Positions 8,146 through 16,896 of a DNA stretch of 35,014 nucleotides are shown in pieces. The translations under genes and the position numbers were made by a program. The stretch's first letter is position 1. The number at the start of each line of letters is the position of its first letter. The DNA is from Thermoanaerobaculales bacterium (GTDB lineage: Bacteria; Acidobacteriota; Thermoanaerobaculia; Thermoanaerobaculales; Sulfomarinibacteraceae). The stretch lies in assembly GCA_025456145.1 (NCBI GenBank), contig JALOLD010000034.1, positions 1-35,014 on the forward strand. The letters are read 5' to 3'. The notes below the pieces were generated by a model. It worked only from the letters and a program-made list of their open reading frames with translations. It was not told the origin of the DNA and did no database searches.

Positions 8146-9189
8146 ATGCTGTTTCGGACGCTGCCAAAGGACGGGCTCCGAGTGCTGGTCGAGCAGATGA
8201 TCGGCGAGGTCGAGGTCATCGGCCCGACCCGGGTGGCGGACCGGGCGGACGGCCGGCCGATCCACCACTTCCTGCCGGTCGCGTCCTTCGACGACATCGA
8301 CCTCGGCTACGAGACGACCGAGTACTCGGCCAAGACCTACTTCCTGCCCTTCGTCGAGAGCCTCTCGACCTTCTCCTTCGACGCTGAGGGATGGCGGCAG
8401 GAGATCCGCTACGAGCTCGAGCCACGGGCGATCGTCGGCCTGCACGCCTGCGACGTCAACGGGCTGCTCAAGCTCGACAAGGTGCTGGCGCGTGATCACT
8501 ACCCGAGCCCGTACTACATCGCCAGGCGGCGCAACACCTTCGTCGTCGGCATCGACCACGAGCCCTGCGACGGCGGCTTCTGCCGCTCGGTCCACGCCGA
8601 CACCGTGACTCGGGGCTGCGACCTCTTCCTGACCGACCTCGGCGATCGCTACTTCGTCGCGATCGGCTCGGACCGCGGCTACTCCGCCATGCAGCGGGTC
8701 GGCTCCAGCGAGGTCAGCGAGCGCGACTCCGACGACTACCTCGAGGTGAGGCGCCACCTCGCCGCGATCGAGCAACCCGCGATCCCGGTGCACCACCTTC
8801 CGAACATCCTCGACCTCGAGTTCTCGTCCGAGCTATGGGCGCGCTGGGGCGGCCGCTGCCTGAGCTGCGGCACCTGCGCGATGGTGTGCCCAACCTGCTA
8901 CTGCTACGGCGTCACCGAGCGCGTGTCGATGGACTTCGCCCGCGGCAGGAAGCTCAAACGCCTGTACTCCTGCAACCTGGTCGACTTCGCCGAGGTCGCG
9001 GGCGGCCACAACTTCCGCCCCGACCGCGAGACCCGGCTCAAGTACCGCTACTATCACCAGCACCGCGGCTTCGTCGAGGAGCACGACGAGCCGAAGTGCG
9101 TCGGCTGCAACCGCTGCGGCCGCGCCTGCCTGAGCGGCATCAACCCGGTGGAGGTGATCCGCGACCTACAGACCGAGGAGCGGGCATGA
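8146..9189 (+). CDS. hydB: Group 3b [NiFe] hydrogenase beta subunit (4Fe-4S)
   Basis: This encodes 347 residues. The beta subunit passes electrons between the hydrogenase module and the flavin subunit in the cytoplasm. The N-terminal two-thirds carries the family phrases [17 protein letters not shown] and [11 protein letters not shown], as in the Fer4_22/AsrA-like beta subunits. The C-terminal third has two ferredoxin-like cluster motifs: [14 protein letters not shown] starting at C238, and [11 protein letters not shown] starting at C318, the second followed by NPVEVI. GGAGAG lies seven bases before the ATG. The stop overlaps the next start as ATGA. It is the first gene of a beta-gamma-delta-alpha operon, the same order as the sulfhydrogenase I genes of Pyrococcus. 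AsrA of anaerobic sulfite reductase is related, but the neighbouring large subunit settles the assignment. Confidence 0.9.
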   Translation: MLFRTLPKDGLRVLVEQMIGEVEVIGPTRVADRADGRPIHHFLPVASFDDIDLGYETTEYSAKTYFLPFVESLSTFSFDAEGWRQEIRYELEPRAIVGLHACDVNGLLKLDKVLARDHYPSPYYIARRRNTFVVGIDHEPCDGGFCRSVHADTVTRGCDLFLTDLGDRYFVAIGSDRGYSAMQRVGSSEVSERDSDDYLEVRRHLAAIEQPAIPVHHLPNILDLEFSSELWARWGGRCLSCGTCAMVCPTCYCYGVTERVSMDFARGRKLKRLYSCNLVDFAEVAGGHNFRPDRETRLKYRYYHQHRGFVEEHDEPKCVGCNRCGRACLSGINPVEVIRDLQTEERA

Positions 9190-10094
9190 GCACCCCCTTC
9201 CACGTCTTCGACATCGCCCGCACGAGCGAGATGCTCGAGCCGGTCGACTTCAACCGGCGCGACCGGCTGACCCACGTCGACCGCTGCTTCCCGGCGGAGA
9301 TCGTCAACGTCATCCGGCTCACCGGGAGCGAGAAGCTGTTCCAGCTGAGGATCGTCGACCGGGCGGAGCGCGAGCGCTTCCGCTTCAAGGCCGGCCAGTT
9401 CGTGATGGTCGAGGTTCCGGGCTATGGCGAGATCCCGATCTCGATCTCGAGCTCCCCGTCGAAGCCGGACATCCTCGAGCTCTGCATCCGTCGCGCCGGG
9501 GTCGTCACCGGCGCGCTGCACCGGGCGCGGCGCGGCGCGACGGTCGGCATCCGCGGCCCCTTCGGCAGCCACTTCCCGATGGCGTCGATGCGCGGCCACA
9601 GCGTGCTGCTGATTGCCGGCGGGCTCGGCCTGGCGCCGCTGCGATCGGCGATCTATGACACCATCGACCACCGCTCCGAGTTCGCCGACGTGCGCATCCT
9701 CTACGGCACCGGCGACCCCGGCAACCTGCTCTTCGACTACCAGTACGACGAGTGGCGCCGGATCGACGACATCGACCTGCAGGTCATCGTCGAGCGCCCC
9801 GACGACGCCTGGACCGGCCCGGTGGGGATGATCACCGACCTGCTCGACCGGATCGAGCTCGACCCGGCGCGGACCTTCGCGATCGTCTGCGGCCCGCCGG
9901 TGATGTTCCGCTTCGTCTGCGCCCGGCTGAGCGAGGCGGGAATGCCGATGCAGCGGATGCTCGTGTCGCTCGAGCGCCGCATGCACTGCGGGATGGGCAA
10001 GTGCTGCCGCTGCAACGTCGGCTCGACCTTCACCTGCCTCGACGGGCCGGTGTTCGACTTCTGGACGGTGATGAACCTCAAGGAGGCGATCTGA
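9186..10094 (+). CDS. hydG: Group 3b [NiFe] hydrogenase gamma subunit (FAD/NAD(P))
   Basis: This encodes 302 residues. It is the diaphorase subunit, which exchanges electrons with NAD(P)H through FAD. A ferredoxin-reductase-type FAD domain is seen in [20 protein letters not shown] and SISSSP, and the NAD(P)-binding domain in [16 protein letters not shown] and [10 protein letters not shown]. The C-terminal [2Fe-2S] site is [11 protein letters not shown] (C268, C273, C276) with a fourth ligand in FTCLDGPVF. The ATG at 9186 overlaps the beta-subunit stop by four bases, which implies translational coupling. The open frame extends much further upstream, but that part is only the shadow of hydB. 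At the 3' end an AAGGAGG inside the last codons serves the next gene. Confidence 0.9.
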   Translation: MSTPFHVFDIARTSEMLEPVDFNRRDRLTHVDRCFPAEIVNVIRLTGSEKLFQLRIVDRAERERFRFKAGQFVMVEVPGYGEIPISISSSPSKPDILELCIRRAGVVTGALHRARRGATVGIRGPFGSHFPMASMRGHSVLLIAGGLGLAPLRSAIYDTIDHRSEFADVRILYGTGDPGNLLFDYQYDEWRRIDDIDLQVIVERPDDAWTGPVGMITDLLDRIELDPARTFAIVCGPPVMFRFVCARLSEAGMPMQRMLVSLERRMHCGMGKCCRCNVGSTFTCLDGPVFDFWTVMNLKEAI

Positions 10095-10843
10095 GGTACC
10101 TCGGAATCGAGCCCGGCCGGCCGCGGATCGGGGTCTTCGACCTCACCGGCTGCGAGGGTTGCGAGCTGCAGCTCGCCAACCGCGAGGAGACCCTGCTCGC
10201 CTTTCTCGCCGCGGTGGAAATCGTCGACTTCCGCCAGCTGAGCTCGAACACCGGCGACGACCTCGACATCGCCCTCGTCGATGGCTCGGTGTCGCGCCAG
10301 GACGAGGTCGAGCGGCTCGTGAGGATCCGCGCCGGCGCTCGCATCCTGGTGGCACTCGGCAGCTGCGCCTGCTTTGGCGGCGTCAACCGGCTCAAGAACG
10401 CCTGCGGTCTCGAGCACGCCAACCGGGTGGTCTACGGCGAGCGGCCACGCGACACCATGGCGGTGCGTTCGATCCGCGACGTCGTGCCGGTCGACCTCGA
10501 GATTCCCGGCTGCCCGGTCTCCAAGGACGAGGTCGAGAGGATCGTCCAGCACCTCGTCTTCGACGTGCCCTACTCCTTCCCGGTCTACCCGGTGTGCCTC
10601 GACTGCCGGCAGCGCCTCACCGCCTGCCTGATGGACCGCGGCCGGCTCTGCCTCGGCTCGGTGACCCGGGGCGGTTGCGACGCGCCGTGCCCCGCCGGCG
10701 GTCTCGGCTGCTGGGGCTGCCGCGGGCCGGCCGCCGACGCCAACCTCGAGCAGCTCGTCGCCGACGCCTCGAGCCGCGGCTTCAGCGGCGCCGAGGTGGC
10801 CGAGAGGCTCGGGCTCTTCGGCGGATTCGAGGGTCTTCGATGA
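10091..10843 (+). CDS. hydD: Group 3b [NiFe] hydrogenase small (delta) subunit, CTG start
   Basis: This encodes 250 residues. It carries the Fe-S relay next to the active site. Cluster ligands are seen in GCEGCELQ (C21, C24), [19 protein letters not shown], then [23 protein letters not shown] and LGCWGC. The N-terminal CEGC lies only 21 codons in, and no ATG, GTG or TTG occurs in frame between it and the overlapping hydG sequence, so the start must be non-standard. CTG at 10091 sits four bases after AAGGAGG and overlaps the hydG stop as CTGA, which copies the ATGA overlaps at the other two junctions. A sequencing error is the alternative. The stop overlaps the large-subunit ATG. Confidence 0.85.
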   Translation: MRYLGIEPGRPRIGVFDLTGCEGCELQLANREETLLAFLAAVEIVDFRQLSSNTGDDLDIALVDGSVSRQDEVERLVRIRAGARILVALGSCACFGGVNRLKNACGLEHANRVVYGERPRDTMAVRSIRDVVPVDLEIPGCPVSKDEVERIVQHLVFDVPYSFPVYPVCLDCRQRLTACLMDRGRLCLGSVTRGGCDAPCPAGGLGCWGCRGPAADANLEQLVADASSRGFSGAEVAERLGLFGGFEGLR

Positions 10844-12114
10844 GCGAGCGCCGGACCGTCGACGTCCGTCACCTGGCCCGCGTGGAGGGCCACGGCGACA
10901 TCTCCGTCGCGGTCCGCGACGGCCGGCTCGAGGAGGCGCGCTGGCAGATCGTCGAGACCCCGCGCTTCTTCGAGGCCATGCTCGCCGGCGCCCACTACTC
11001 GACCGCCGCGATCCTGGCCTCGAGGATCTGCGGCATCTGCTCGATCAGCCACTGCCTCGCCGGCCTGCGCGCCACCGAGCGGGCCTTCGGCGTCGCCGTG
11101 CCGGCCGTGGCCGACCGGCTGCGCCGCCTCGCCAAGCACGGCGAGACCCTGCAGAGCCACGTCCTGCATCTCTTCTTTCTCGCCGCGCCCGACCTGCTCG
11201 GCCTGCCGAGCGTGATCCCTCTGGTCGACAGCCGCCCGGATCTGGTCCACCTCGCGCTGCGGCTCAAGGGCCTCGGCAACCGGCTGTGCGACACCATCGC
11301 CGGCCGCACGACCCACCCGGTGTCGCTCCAGGTCGGCGGCGTCGCGAAGGTGCCCGCGGCGGCCGAGCTGCGGCGGCTGAGGAGCGGCCTCGAGGCGGCG
11401 CTCGGCGACCTCGACGAGGCGGCGGCGTTCCTCGCCTCGGTCGAGCTGCCCGACTTCGAACGCGAGACCGAGTGGGTGTCGCTCGGCGGCGAGGACGACT
11501 ACCCCTTCATCGGCGGCCGCCTGGTGTCGTCGGACGGAGTCTCGCGCGACGAGGACGACTACCTCGCGATGACCAATGAGTTTCTCGTCGAGGGCGACAC
11601 CTCGAAGCGGACAAGGCTGAGCCGCGACGCCTTCGCCGTCGGCCCGCTGGCCCGGGTCAACAACAGCTTCGAGCTGCTCCACCCGGAGGCGCGGCGGGTC
11701 GCGGCGCGCTTCCGGCTCGAGCCGGTCTGCCACCGTCCCTTCATGGCGCACGGGGCGCGGCTGGTCGAGGCGGTGCACTGCGTCTGCGACGCGGTCCGCC
11801 TCGTCGACGAGCAGCTCGCCGACGGCGCCGGCGAGGCCGCGGCGCCGGTCGAGCCGCGGGCGGCGCGCGGCATCGGCGCCGTAGAGGCGCCGCGCGGCAT
11901 CCTCTACCACGCGCTCGAGTACGACCGCGATGGGCGGGTCGTCGCCGCCGACTGCGTCATCCCGACGACCCAGAACAACGGCAACATCGACCGCGACCTG
12001 CCGGAGCTGGTGGCGCGCCTCGCCGCCGCCGGCGCCGACGACCGACGGCTCGAGCTGCTGTGCTCGATGCTGGTGCGCGCCTACGACCCCTGCATCTCCT
12101 GCGCGGTGCACTGA
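10840..12114 (+). CDS. hydA: Group 3b [NiFe] hydrogenase large (alpha) subunit
   Basis: This encodes 424 residues. It holds the Ni-Fe active site, which splits or forms H2. The N-terminus shows HLARVEGHGD. The L1 motif is RICGICSISHC (C64, C67, H71) and the L2 motif is DPCISCAVH (C418, C421, H424). The TGA follows the codon for H424 directly, so the protein has no C-terminal extension. Most [NiFe] hydrogenases carry one that a HycI/HyaD-type protease removes after nickel insertion; proteins ending at this His are known in a few groups. The subunit set (beta Fe-S, gamma FAD/NAD(P)) identifies group 3b, bidirectional and NADP-linked, in some archaea also able to reduce sulfur. No hyp genes are nearby, so maturation must be encoded elsewhere. 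Confidence 0.92.
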   Translation: MSERRTVDVRHLARVEGHGDISVAVRDGRLEEARWQIVETPRFFEAMLAGAHYSTAAILASRICGICSISHCLAGLRATERAFGVAVPAVADRLRRLAKHGETLQSHVLHLFFLAAPDLLGLPSVIPLVDSRPDLVHLALRLKGLGNRLCDTIAGRTTHPVSLQVGGVAKVPAAAELRRLRSGLEAALGDLDEAAAFLASVELPDFERETEWVSLGGEDDYPFIGGRLVSSDGVSRDEDDYLAMTNEFLVEGDTSKRTRLSRDAFAVGPLARVNNSFELLHPEARRVAARFRLEPVCHRPFMAHGARLVEAVHCVCDAVRLVDEQLADGAGEAAAPVEPRAARGIGAVEAPRGILYHALEYDRDGRVVAADCVIPTTQNNGNIDRDLPELVARLAAAGADDRRLELLCSMLVRAYDPCISCAVH

Positions 12115-12127
12115 GGAGGTCACGGGG

Positions 12128-12146
12128 GAGCCGCACCCCACGGCTC
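12128..12146 (+). terminator. Hairpin after hydrogenase operon
   Basis: GAGCCG (12128-12133) and CGGCTC (12141-12146) form a 6-bp stem with a 7-base loop, 14 bases after the large-subunit stop. No T-tract follows. It may be a weak terminator or mRNA-end stabiliser before the next gene's own promoter-like box. Confidence 0.35.
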
Positions 12147-12192
12147 GAGGGGTGAGACGCCGCAGAGCTCGTGGACCGCGATCGACTCCGAC

Positions 12193-12198
12193 TATAGT
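12193..12198 (+). promoter_or_regulatory. TATAGT box before Fe-S protein gene
   Basis: TATAGT lies 13 bases before the chosen ATG, with TGGACC at 12172-12177 as a poor -35 at 15 bases spacing. If used, the mRNA leader would be only about five to eight bases, consistent with the lack of a good ribosome site. Confidence 0.35.
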
Positions 12199-12211
12199 GA
12201 TCCGTGGGATC

Positions 12212-13492
12212 ATGGCGCACCACACCGTCCGGCAGGGCTACCTCGATCTCGTGGATCGGCTCAACCGGCACCCGCAGGGGGCACCGCCGAGCGAGCTGCT
12301 GTACCGGATCCTCGAGATGCTGTTCTCGGAACGGGAGGCCGCTCTGGTCGCGGAGCTGCCGCTGCGACCCTTTACCGCCGAGACCGCCGCACGGAGCTGG
12401 AAGATCCCGGTGGACGAGGCCAGGTTGGCGCTCGACGAGCTCGCCGGCCGAGGGATCCTGGTCGATATCGTTCGCGGAGACGACACCAGCTACGTGCTGC
12501 CGCCGCCCATGGCCGGGTTCTTCGAGTTCTCGATGATGCGGGTGCGAAACGACATCGATCAGAAGCTGCTGGCGGAGCTGTTCTTCGAGTATCTCAATGT
12601 CGAGGAGCACTTCATTCGCGACCTCTTCACGCGTGGCGACACCCAGCTCGGGCGCGTCTTCGTGTCCGAGGACGCGTTGCCCTCCGACGGCGGCCTCGAG
12701 GTGCTCGACTACGAGCGTGCGAGCGAGGTTGCGAGGAGCGCCGTCGCGATCGGCGTCGGCCTCTGCTACTGCCGCCACAAGATGGAGCACCTGGGTCGCG
12801 CATGCGACGCCCCCATGACCATCTGCCTGACCTTCAACACCACAGCCGCGTCGCTCACCCGGCACGGGGTGGTCCGGGCGATCGACGCCGCCGAGTGCCT
12901 CGACCTGCTCCAGGAAGCGCGCGACCGCGGGCTCGTGCAGTTCGGCGAAAACGTCCAGAACCGCGTGAACTTCGTCTGCAACTGTTGTGGCTGCTGCTGC
13001 GAGGCTTTGATCGCCGCCCGCCGCTTTGGGCATCTCCACCCGGTCCACACGACCAACTACCTCCCCCACCCCGACCCCGAGCGTTGCACCGGATGCGGCA
13101 AGTGCGTCGCCGCCTGCCCCGTGGAGGCGATGAGCCTGGTATCGGCCAACGACCCGGCGAAGCCCAAGCGCAAAACCTCCCGACTCGATCTCGACCTGTG
13201 CCTCGGCTGCGGCGTCTGTGTGCCCGCCTGCCCGGAGGGTGGCATCCGGCTCGAGGAGCGGGGGCGACGGGTGATCACGCCGCTCAGCTCGGTCCACCGG
13301 ACGGTGCGCATGGCGGCCGAGCGCGGCACCCTGCACCATCTGATCTTCGATGACCGCGGCCGGGTCAGCCACCGCGTCCTCGCGGCCGTGCTCGGCGCGA
13401 TCCTGAAGCTGCCGCCGGTGACGCGCGCCATGGCCCAGGGCCAGCTCGGCTCGCGATACCTCGACCGGCTCCTCTCGTTCGAGGTCCATTGA
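12212..13492 (+). CDS. Multi-cluster 4Fe-4S protein next to hydrogenase
   Basis: This encodes 426 residues. Residues 1-100 are helical and look like a winged-helix-type region (PFTAETAARSWKIPVDEAR, ALDELAGRGILVDIV). The middle has an unusual Cys pattern, CYCRHKMEHLGRACDAPMTIC (C185 on; 21-residue region given by its key Cys at 185, 187, 199 and 205), then CNCCGCCCEA. Two classic ferredoxin motifs follow: CTGCGKCVAACP from C292 and CLGCGVCVPACP from C330. Related proteins are usually annotated only as 4Fe-4S ferredoxin; the function is not known. Its place 97 bases after hydA suggests an electron partner or redox sensor for the hydrogenase, but a hairpin and a TATAGT box in the gap allow separate expression. 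No signal peptide is present, so it is cytoplasmic. ATG at 12212 was chosen because upstream in-frame GTGs lack support. Confidence 0.8.
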   Translation: MAHHTVRQGYLDLVDRLNRHPQGAPPSELLYRILEMLFSEREAALVAELPLRPFTAETAARSWKIPVDEARLALDELAGRGILVDIVRGDDTSYVLPPPMAGFFEFSMMRVRNDIDQKLLAELFFEYLNVEEHFIRDLFTRGDTQLGRVFVSEDALPSDGGLEVLDYERASEVARSAVAIGVGLCYCRHKMEHLGRACDAPMTICLTFNTTAASLTRHGVVRAIDAAECLDLLQEARDRGLVQFGENVQNRVNFVCNCCGCCCEALIAARRFGHLHPVHTTNYLPHPDPERCTGCGKCVAACPVEAMSLVSANDPAKPKRKTSRLDLDLCLGCGVCVPACPEGGIRLEERGRRVITPLSSVHRTVRMAAERGTLHHLIFDDRGRVSHRVLAAVLGAILKLPPVTRAMAQGQLGSRYLDRLLSFEVH

Positions 13493-13531
13493 TCGAGGCG
13501 CCGAGCCCGCGCCAGCCATGGCGGCCGTGGT

Positions 13532-16500
13532 CTAACCGGTACCGCCGGCGCCCCTCTCGCACGCCTTGATGACCACGATCGCCATGTCGTCGCTCAGGTG
13601 GACGCCGCAGCAGCGGTGGACGTCGGCCATCAGAGCGTCCCTGATCTCCTCGGCGCTCATGGTCCTGGTGTCGAGCCGGGCGAGCAGCTGCCGAGGTGCG
13701 TCGTAACCGTACTGCTCGCCGGCGCGGTCACGGGCCTCCGGCACGCCGTCGGTGAAGGTCACGACGACATCGCCGGTGGCGAGCTGCACGGTCCGGCTCT
13801 CGTAGCGGGCGTCACGGATCGCGCCGAGCGGGAAGCGGTCGCCCGGCGAGCTCAGGTACTCGGTGGACTCCCCCGAACGCAGCAACGGCTCGCACAGACC
13901 GGCGTTTGCGAAGGTCAGGGTGCGATCGTCGGGGTCGACCACGAGCAGGCAGAGCGCGGTGAACATCCGGGCGCCGACCTTCTTGTGGACCGTGAGGTTG
14001 AGGCTGACCATGATCTCCTCGACCGAGCCCGACTGCCGGGCGCGGGAGAAGACCATGCCGTCCGACATGACGGCGTTCATGGCGGCCGACATCGCCTTGC
14101 CCGCGACGTCGCCGACGACGACGCACAGCTTTCCGGCCTCGTCCTCGAACCAGAAGTAGTCGAAGAAGTCGCCGCCGACCTCGTGCGCAGGAATGCAGAT
14201 CCCTGAGATGTCGAAGCCCGGCAGCTCGGGGCTGGCGTGAGGCATGATCGCCATCTGCGCGTCGTGGGCGGCAACCAGCTGGGTCTTCATGCGGACGCCG
14301 CGCAGCCGGCTCCGGTAGATCGCCAGCGCGATGCCGCCCAGGATCAGCGCGGCGAGCAGACGGAACCACCACGTGGCCCAGAACGGGGGGGCGACGACGA
14401 TGCCCAGCGAGGTCGGCACCTCGTTCCAGACACCGTCGCGGTTCGACCCGAGAACGCTGAACACGTACTCACCGGCCGGCAGCCCGGTATAGGTCGCGAA
14501 GCGCCGGTCGGCGCCGACCTCGACCCAGTCATCGCTGAAACCGAGCATGCGGTACTGGTAGCGGTTCTTGCCCGGGGCGCTGAAGTGGAGCGCCGCGAAC
14601 TCGAGGGAAAAGACGTTGTCGCGGTGGGAGAGGTCGATCTGGTCGCTGTAGGTGACGGGTCGCGTCAGCGGCACGCGGCCGTCGACCTCCTCGCCGACCG
14701 AAAGCGACCGGTTGAACAGCTGGAAGTCGGTGATCACCACGCTCGGGACGACCGGGTTGACCGTGATCTCGTCCGGGATGAAGGAGTTGAAGCCGTTGAT
14801 GCCACCGAAGAACATCTCTCCGCTCGGGCTCCGGTAGGCCGACCCGCCGTTGAACTCGTCGCTCTGGAGCCCGTCACGAACGTCGAAGTTGCGGAAGAAC
14901 TGGGTCAGCGGATCGAACCGCGACAGGCCCTTGGTGGTGCTGATCCACAGCATCCCGTTCTCGTCCTCGAGCATGGCGTAGACGGAGTCCGCCGCGAGAC
15001 CGTCGGCGGCCCGGTAGCGCCGGCAGGCGCCGGTTGCTCGGTCGAAGCGGATGAGCCCGCCACCGAAGGTCCCGAGCCACATCGTCCCGTCCCAGCTCTC
15101 GAGGATGGAGAACACATGGTCGGTGCTGATGCTGGTCGGGTCGTCGGGGTCATGCCGGTAGTGGGTGAAGGCGCCGGTCGCGCGATCGAAACGGTTGAGC
15201 CCTCCCCCCTGCGTCCCCACCCAGAGCACGCCGTCGCTGTCCTCGTAGACGAGGCGGACGAAGTCGTGGCTGATACTCGTCGGGTCCTCGGGGTCGTGCC
15301 GGTGGTGGGTGAAGACCCCGGTCTCGGGATCGTAGCGGTCGAGGCCGCCGCCGAAGGTGCCGAACCAGAGGTCGCCCGAGCTGTCCTGGAAGACCGACCT
15401 CAGATCGTCGAAGGCGAGCGTGTTGGAGTCGTCGGGGTCGTGCCGAAAGTGGGTGAACCGGCCGGTGCCCGGATCGAAGCGATCGACCCCGCCACCGCCG
15501 GTGGCGATCCACAGCATGCCGTTTCGGTCGCCGAGCAGAGCTCGCACCGTGTTGTGAGCGAGGCTCGACGGGTCGTCCGGTCGGTGGAGGTAATGCCGCC
15601 ACTCGCCCGACTCTCGGTCGAACCGGTTGAGCCCGCCGCTGTCGGTGCCGATCCACAGCACCCCGTCGGCGGTCTCGAAGAACGACCACACGATGTCGTG
15701 GTTGAGCGACTGCGGGTTCTCCGGGTCATGGCGGTCGTGACGGAACCGCTTCCTCGAAAGGTCGAGCGAGCTCAGACCCCCGCCGTAGGTACCCACCCAG
15801 AGCACCCGCGACCGGTCCTCGAACACCGAGAAGACGCGGTCGGCGGCGAGGCTCGAGGGGTCGGTCGGGTTGTGGCGATAGCTGCTGAAGATGCCGGTGT
15901 CGCGATCGTACCGGCTGAGGCCGCCGCCGTCGGTGGCGATCCAGAGCCCCCCTTCGTGATCCTCGGAGAGCGCCTTGACGAGGTCGTGGCCGAGCGCGGT
16001 CGGGTCGTCGGGATCGGCTCGGTGGTGAGCGAAACGGCCGGTCGATCGATCGAAGGACTCGAGGCCGCCGCCATAGGTCCCGACCCACAGGGTGCCTGCA
16101 CCGTCTTCGAGGATGGCGAACACGCGATTGTCGCTCAGGCTGTGAGGGTCCTGCGGATCGTGCTCGAAGTGGGTGAACTCCCCGGTCTCGGGATCGAGGA
16201 GGTCGAGACCGCCGCCGTTGCTGCCGATCCACAGGCTGCCGCCGCGGTCCTCGTAGATCGCCCGAATATCGTCGTGCCCGTCGCGATCGACCCGGTGGTG
16301 GTGGAACACGCCGGTGGAGCGGTCGAGGCGGTCGAGGCCGGCGCCCTGGGTCCCCACCCAGAGCCGCCCGGCCCGATCCTCGAGGATGCAGCGGACCGTG
16401 TTGGCGCCAAGGCTCGACGGGTCGCCTTCGACGTGTTGGTATCGGACGATCCGCTCGGTCGACGGATCGAGGCTGTTGAGGCCGCTTTCGAAGATCCCCA

Positions 16501-16819
16501 CCCAGAGCACCCCGTCGCCATCGACGTACAGCGCCTTGAGCTCGTTGTAGGAGAGGCTGTTGGGGTCGCCGGGGACGTTCTTGTAGACCGTGAAGCGGTA
16601 GCCGTCGAACCGGTTGAGACCGTTCTCGGTGGCAAACCACATGAAGCCCTTCCGGTCTTGCACCATCTGCTCGATGATGCTCTGCGAGAGGCCATCCTCG
16701 AGCGACAGGTGGTCGAACTCGACCCGAAGATCGCCGGCCAGGGACACCGCCGCGGCGCTCACGGCCGCGGACGCCAGCACTCGGCTGAGGCCGACCCGGA
16801 TCCGTGTTGAGGAGGTCAT
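13532..16819 (-). CDS. Double regulator-propeller sensor with SpoIIE/PP2C phosphatase
   Basis: This encodes 1095 residues from the ATG at 16819; another in-frame ATG at 16840 adds seven residues, and the long open frame beyond is a shadow of the next gene. A signal peptide or anchor (VLASAAVSAAAVSLAG) leads to LSLEDGLSQSIIEQ, the usual start of a regulator propeller. About 14 blades of roughly 48 residues follow, of the type GVLWVGTQGGGLNRFD with HYRHDPDDPTSIS, enough for two seven-bladed propellers. A Y_Y_Y domain (NRYQYRMLGFSDDWVEVG) comes next, then one membrane helix near residues 812-838. The cytoplasmic end is a PP2C/SpoIIE phosphatase with VGGDFFDYF, VVVGDVAGKAMSAA, TDGVPEARD and SDDMAIVVIK. 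It probably turns an external signal into dephosphorylation of an anti-sigma-antagonist-type partner, which is not in the window. Confidence 0.88.
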   Translation of the reverse strand: MTSSTRIRVGLSRVLASAAVSAAAVSLAGDLRVEFDHLSLEDGLSQSIIEQMVQDRKGFMWFATENGLNRFDGYRFTVYKNVPGDPNSLSYNELKALYVDGDGVLWVGIFESGLNSLDPSTERIVRYQHVEGDPSSLGANTVRCILEDRAGRLWVGTQGAGLDRLDRSTGVFHHHRVDRDGHDDIRAIYEDRGGSLWIGSNGGGLDLLDPETGEFTHFEHDPQDPHSLSDNRVFAILEDGAGTLWVGTYGGGLESFDRSTGRFAHHRADPDDPTALGHDLVKALSEDHEGGLWIATDGGGLSRYDRDTGIFSSYRHNPTDPSSLAADRVFSVFEDRSRVLWVGTYGGGLSSLDLSRKRFRHDRHDPENPQSLNHDIVWSFFETADGVLWIGTDSGGLNRFDRESGEWRHYLHRPDDPSSLAHNTVRALLGDRNGMLWIATGGGGVDRFDPGTGRFTHFRHDPDDSNTLAFDDLRSVFQDSSGDLWFGTFGGGLDRYDPETGVFTHHRHDPEDPTSISHDFVRLVYEDSDGVLWVGTQGGGLNRFDRATGAFTHYRHDPDDPTSISTDHVFSILESWDGTMWLGTFGGGLIRFDRATGACRRYRAADGLAADSVYAMLEDENGMLWISTTKGLSRFDPLTQFFRNFDVRDGLQSDEFNGGSAYRSPSGEMFFGGINGFNSFIPDEITVNPVVPSVVITDFQLFNRSLSVGEEVDGRVPLTRPVTYSDQIDLSHRDNVFSLEFAALHFSAPGKNRYQYRMLGFSDDWVEVGADRRFATYTGLPAGEYVFSVLGSNRDGVWNEVPTSLGIVVAPPFWATWWFRLLAALILGGIALAIYRSRLRGVRMKTQLVAAHDAQMAIMPHASPELPGFDISGICIPAHEVGGDFFDYFWFEDEAGKLCVVVGDVAGKAMSAAMNAVMSDGMVFSRARQSGSVEEIMVSLNLTVHKKVGARMFTALCLLVVDPDDRTLTFANAGLCEPLLRSGESTEYLSSPGDRFPLGAIRDARYESRTVQLATGDVVVTFTDGVPEARDRAGEQYGYDAPRQLLARLDTRTMSAEEIRDALMADVHRCCGVHLSDDMAIVVIKACERGAGGTG
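14870..16700 (-). repeat. Regulator-propeller coding repeats, period about 144 bp
   Basis: The sensor gene repeats a unit of about 48 codons roughly 13-14 times. The most conserved part encodes LWVGTxGGGLxRFDxxTG followed by a HDPxDPxS spacer. The middle units (about 15150-15730) are the most alike, so recent unit gain or gene conversion is likely. Confidence 0.75.
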
Positions 16820-16826
16820 TCGGCCG

Positions 16827-16844
16827 CTCGATTTTATCATCGAG
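16827..16844 (-). promoter_or_regulatory. Palindrome over sensor-gene promoter region
   Basis: CTCGAT and ATCGAG flank TTTATC, a 6-bp dyad that includes the only AT-rich run between the alpha-2-macroglobulin gene and the sensor gene. On the minus strand it contains TAAAAT, 12 bases before the ATG at 16819. It could be an operator over a -10 box or a short hairpin. Confidence 0.3.
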
Positions 16845-16896
16845 GCCCGGTCAGAGGGCGGGCCGCCGACGAACGCCGGGGCGGTCGCCGGATCGT

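Noticed and set aside
8835..9185. Longer N-terminus for the hydrogenase gamma subunit
   Set aside because: This stretch is the shadow of the beta-subunit cluster region; the ATG at 9186 forms the ATGA overlap seen throughout the operon.
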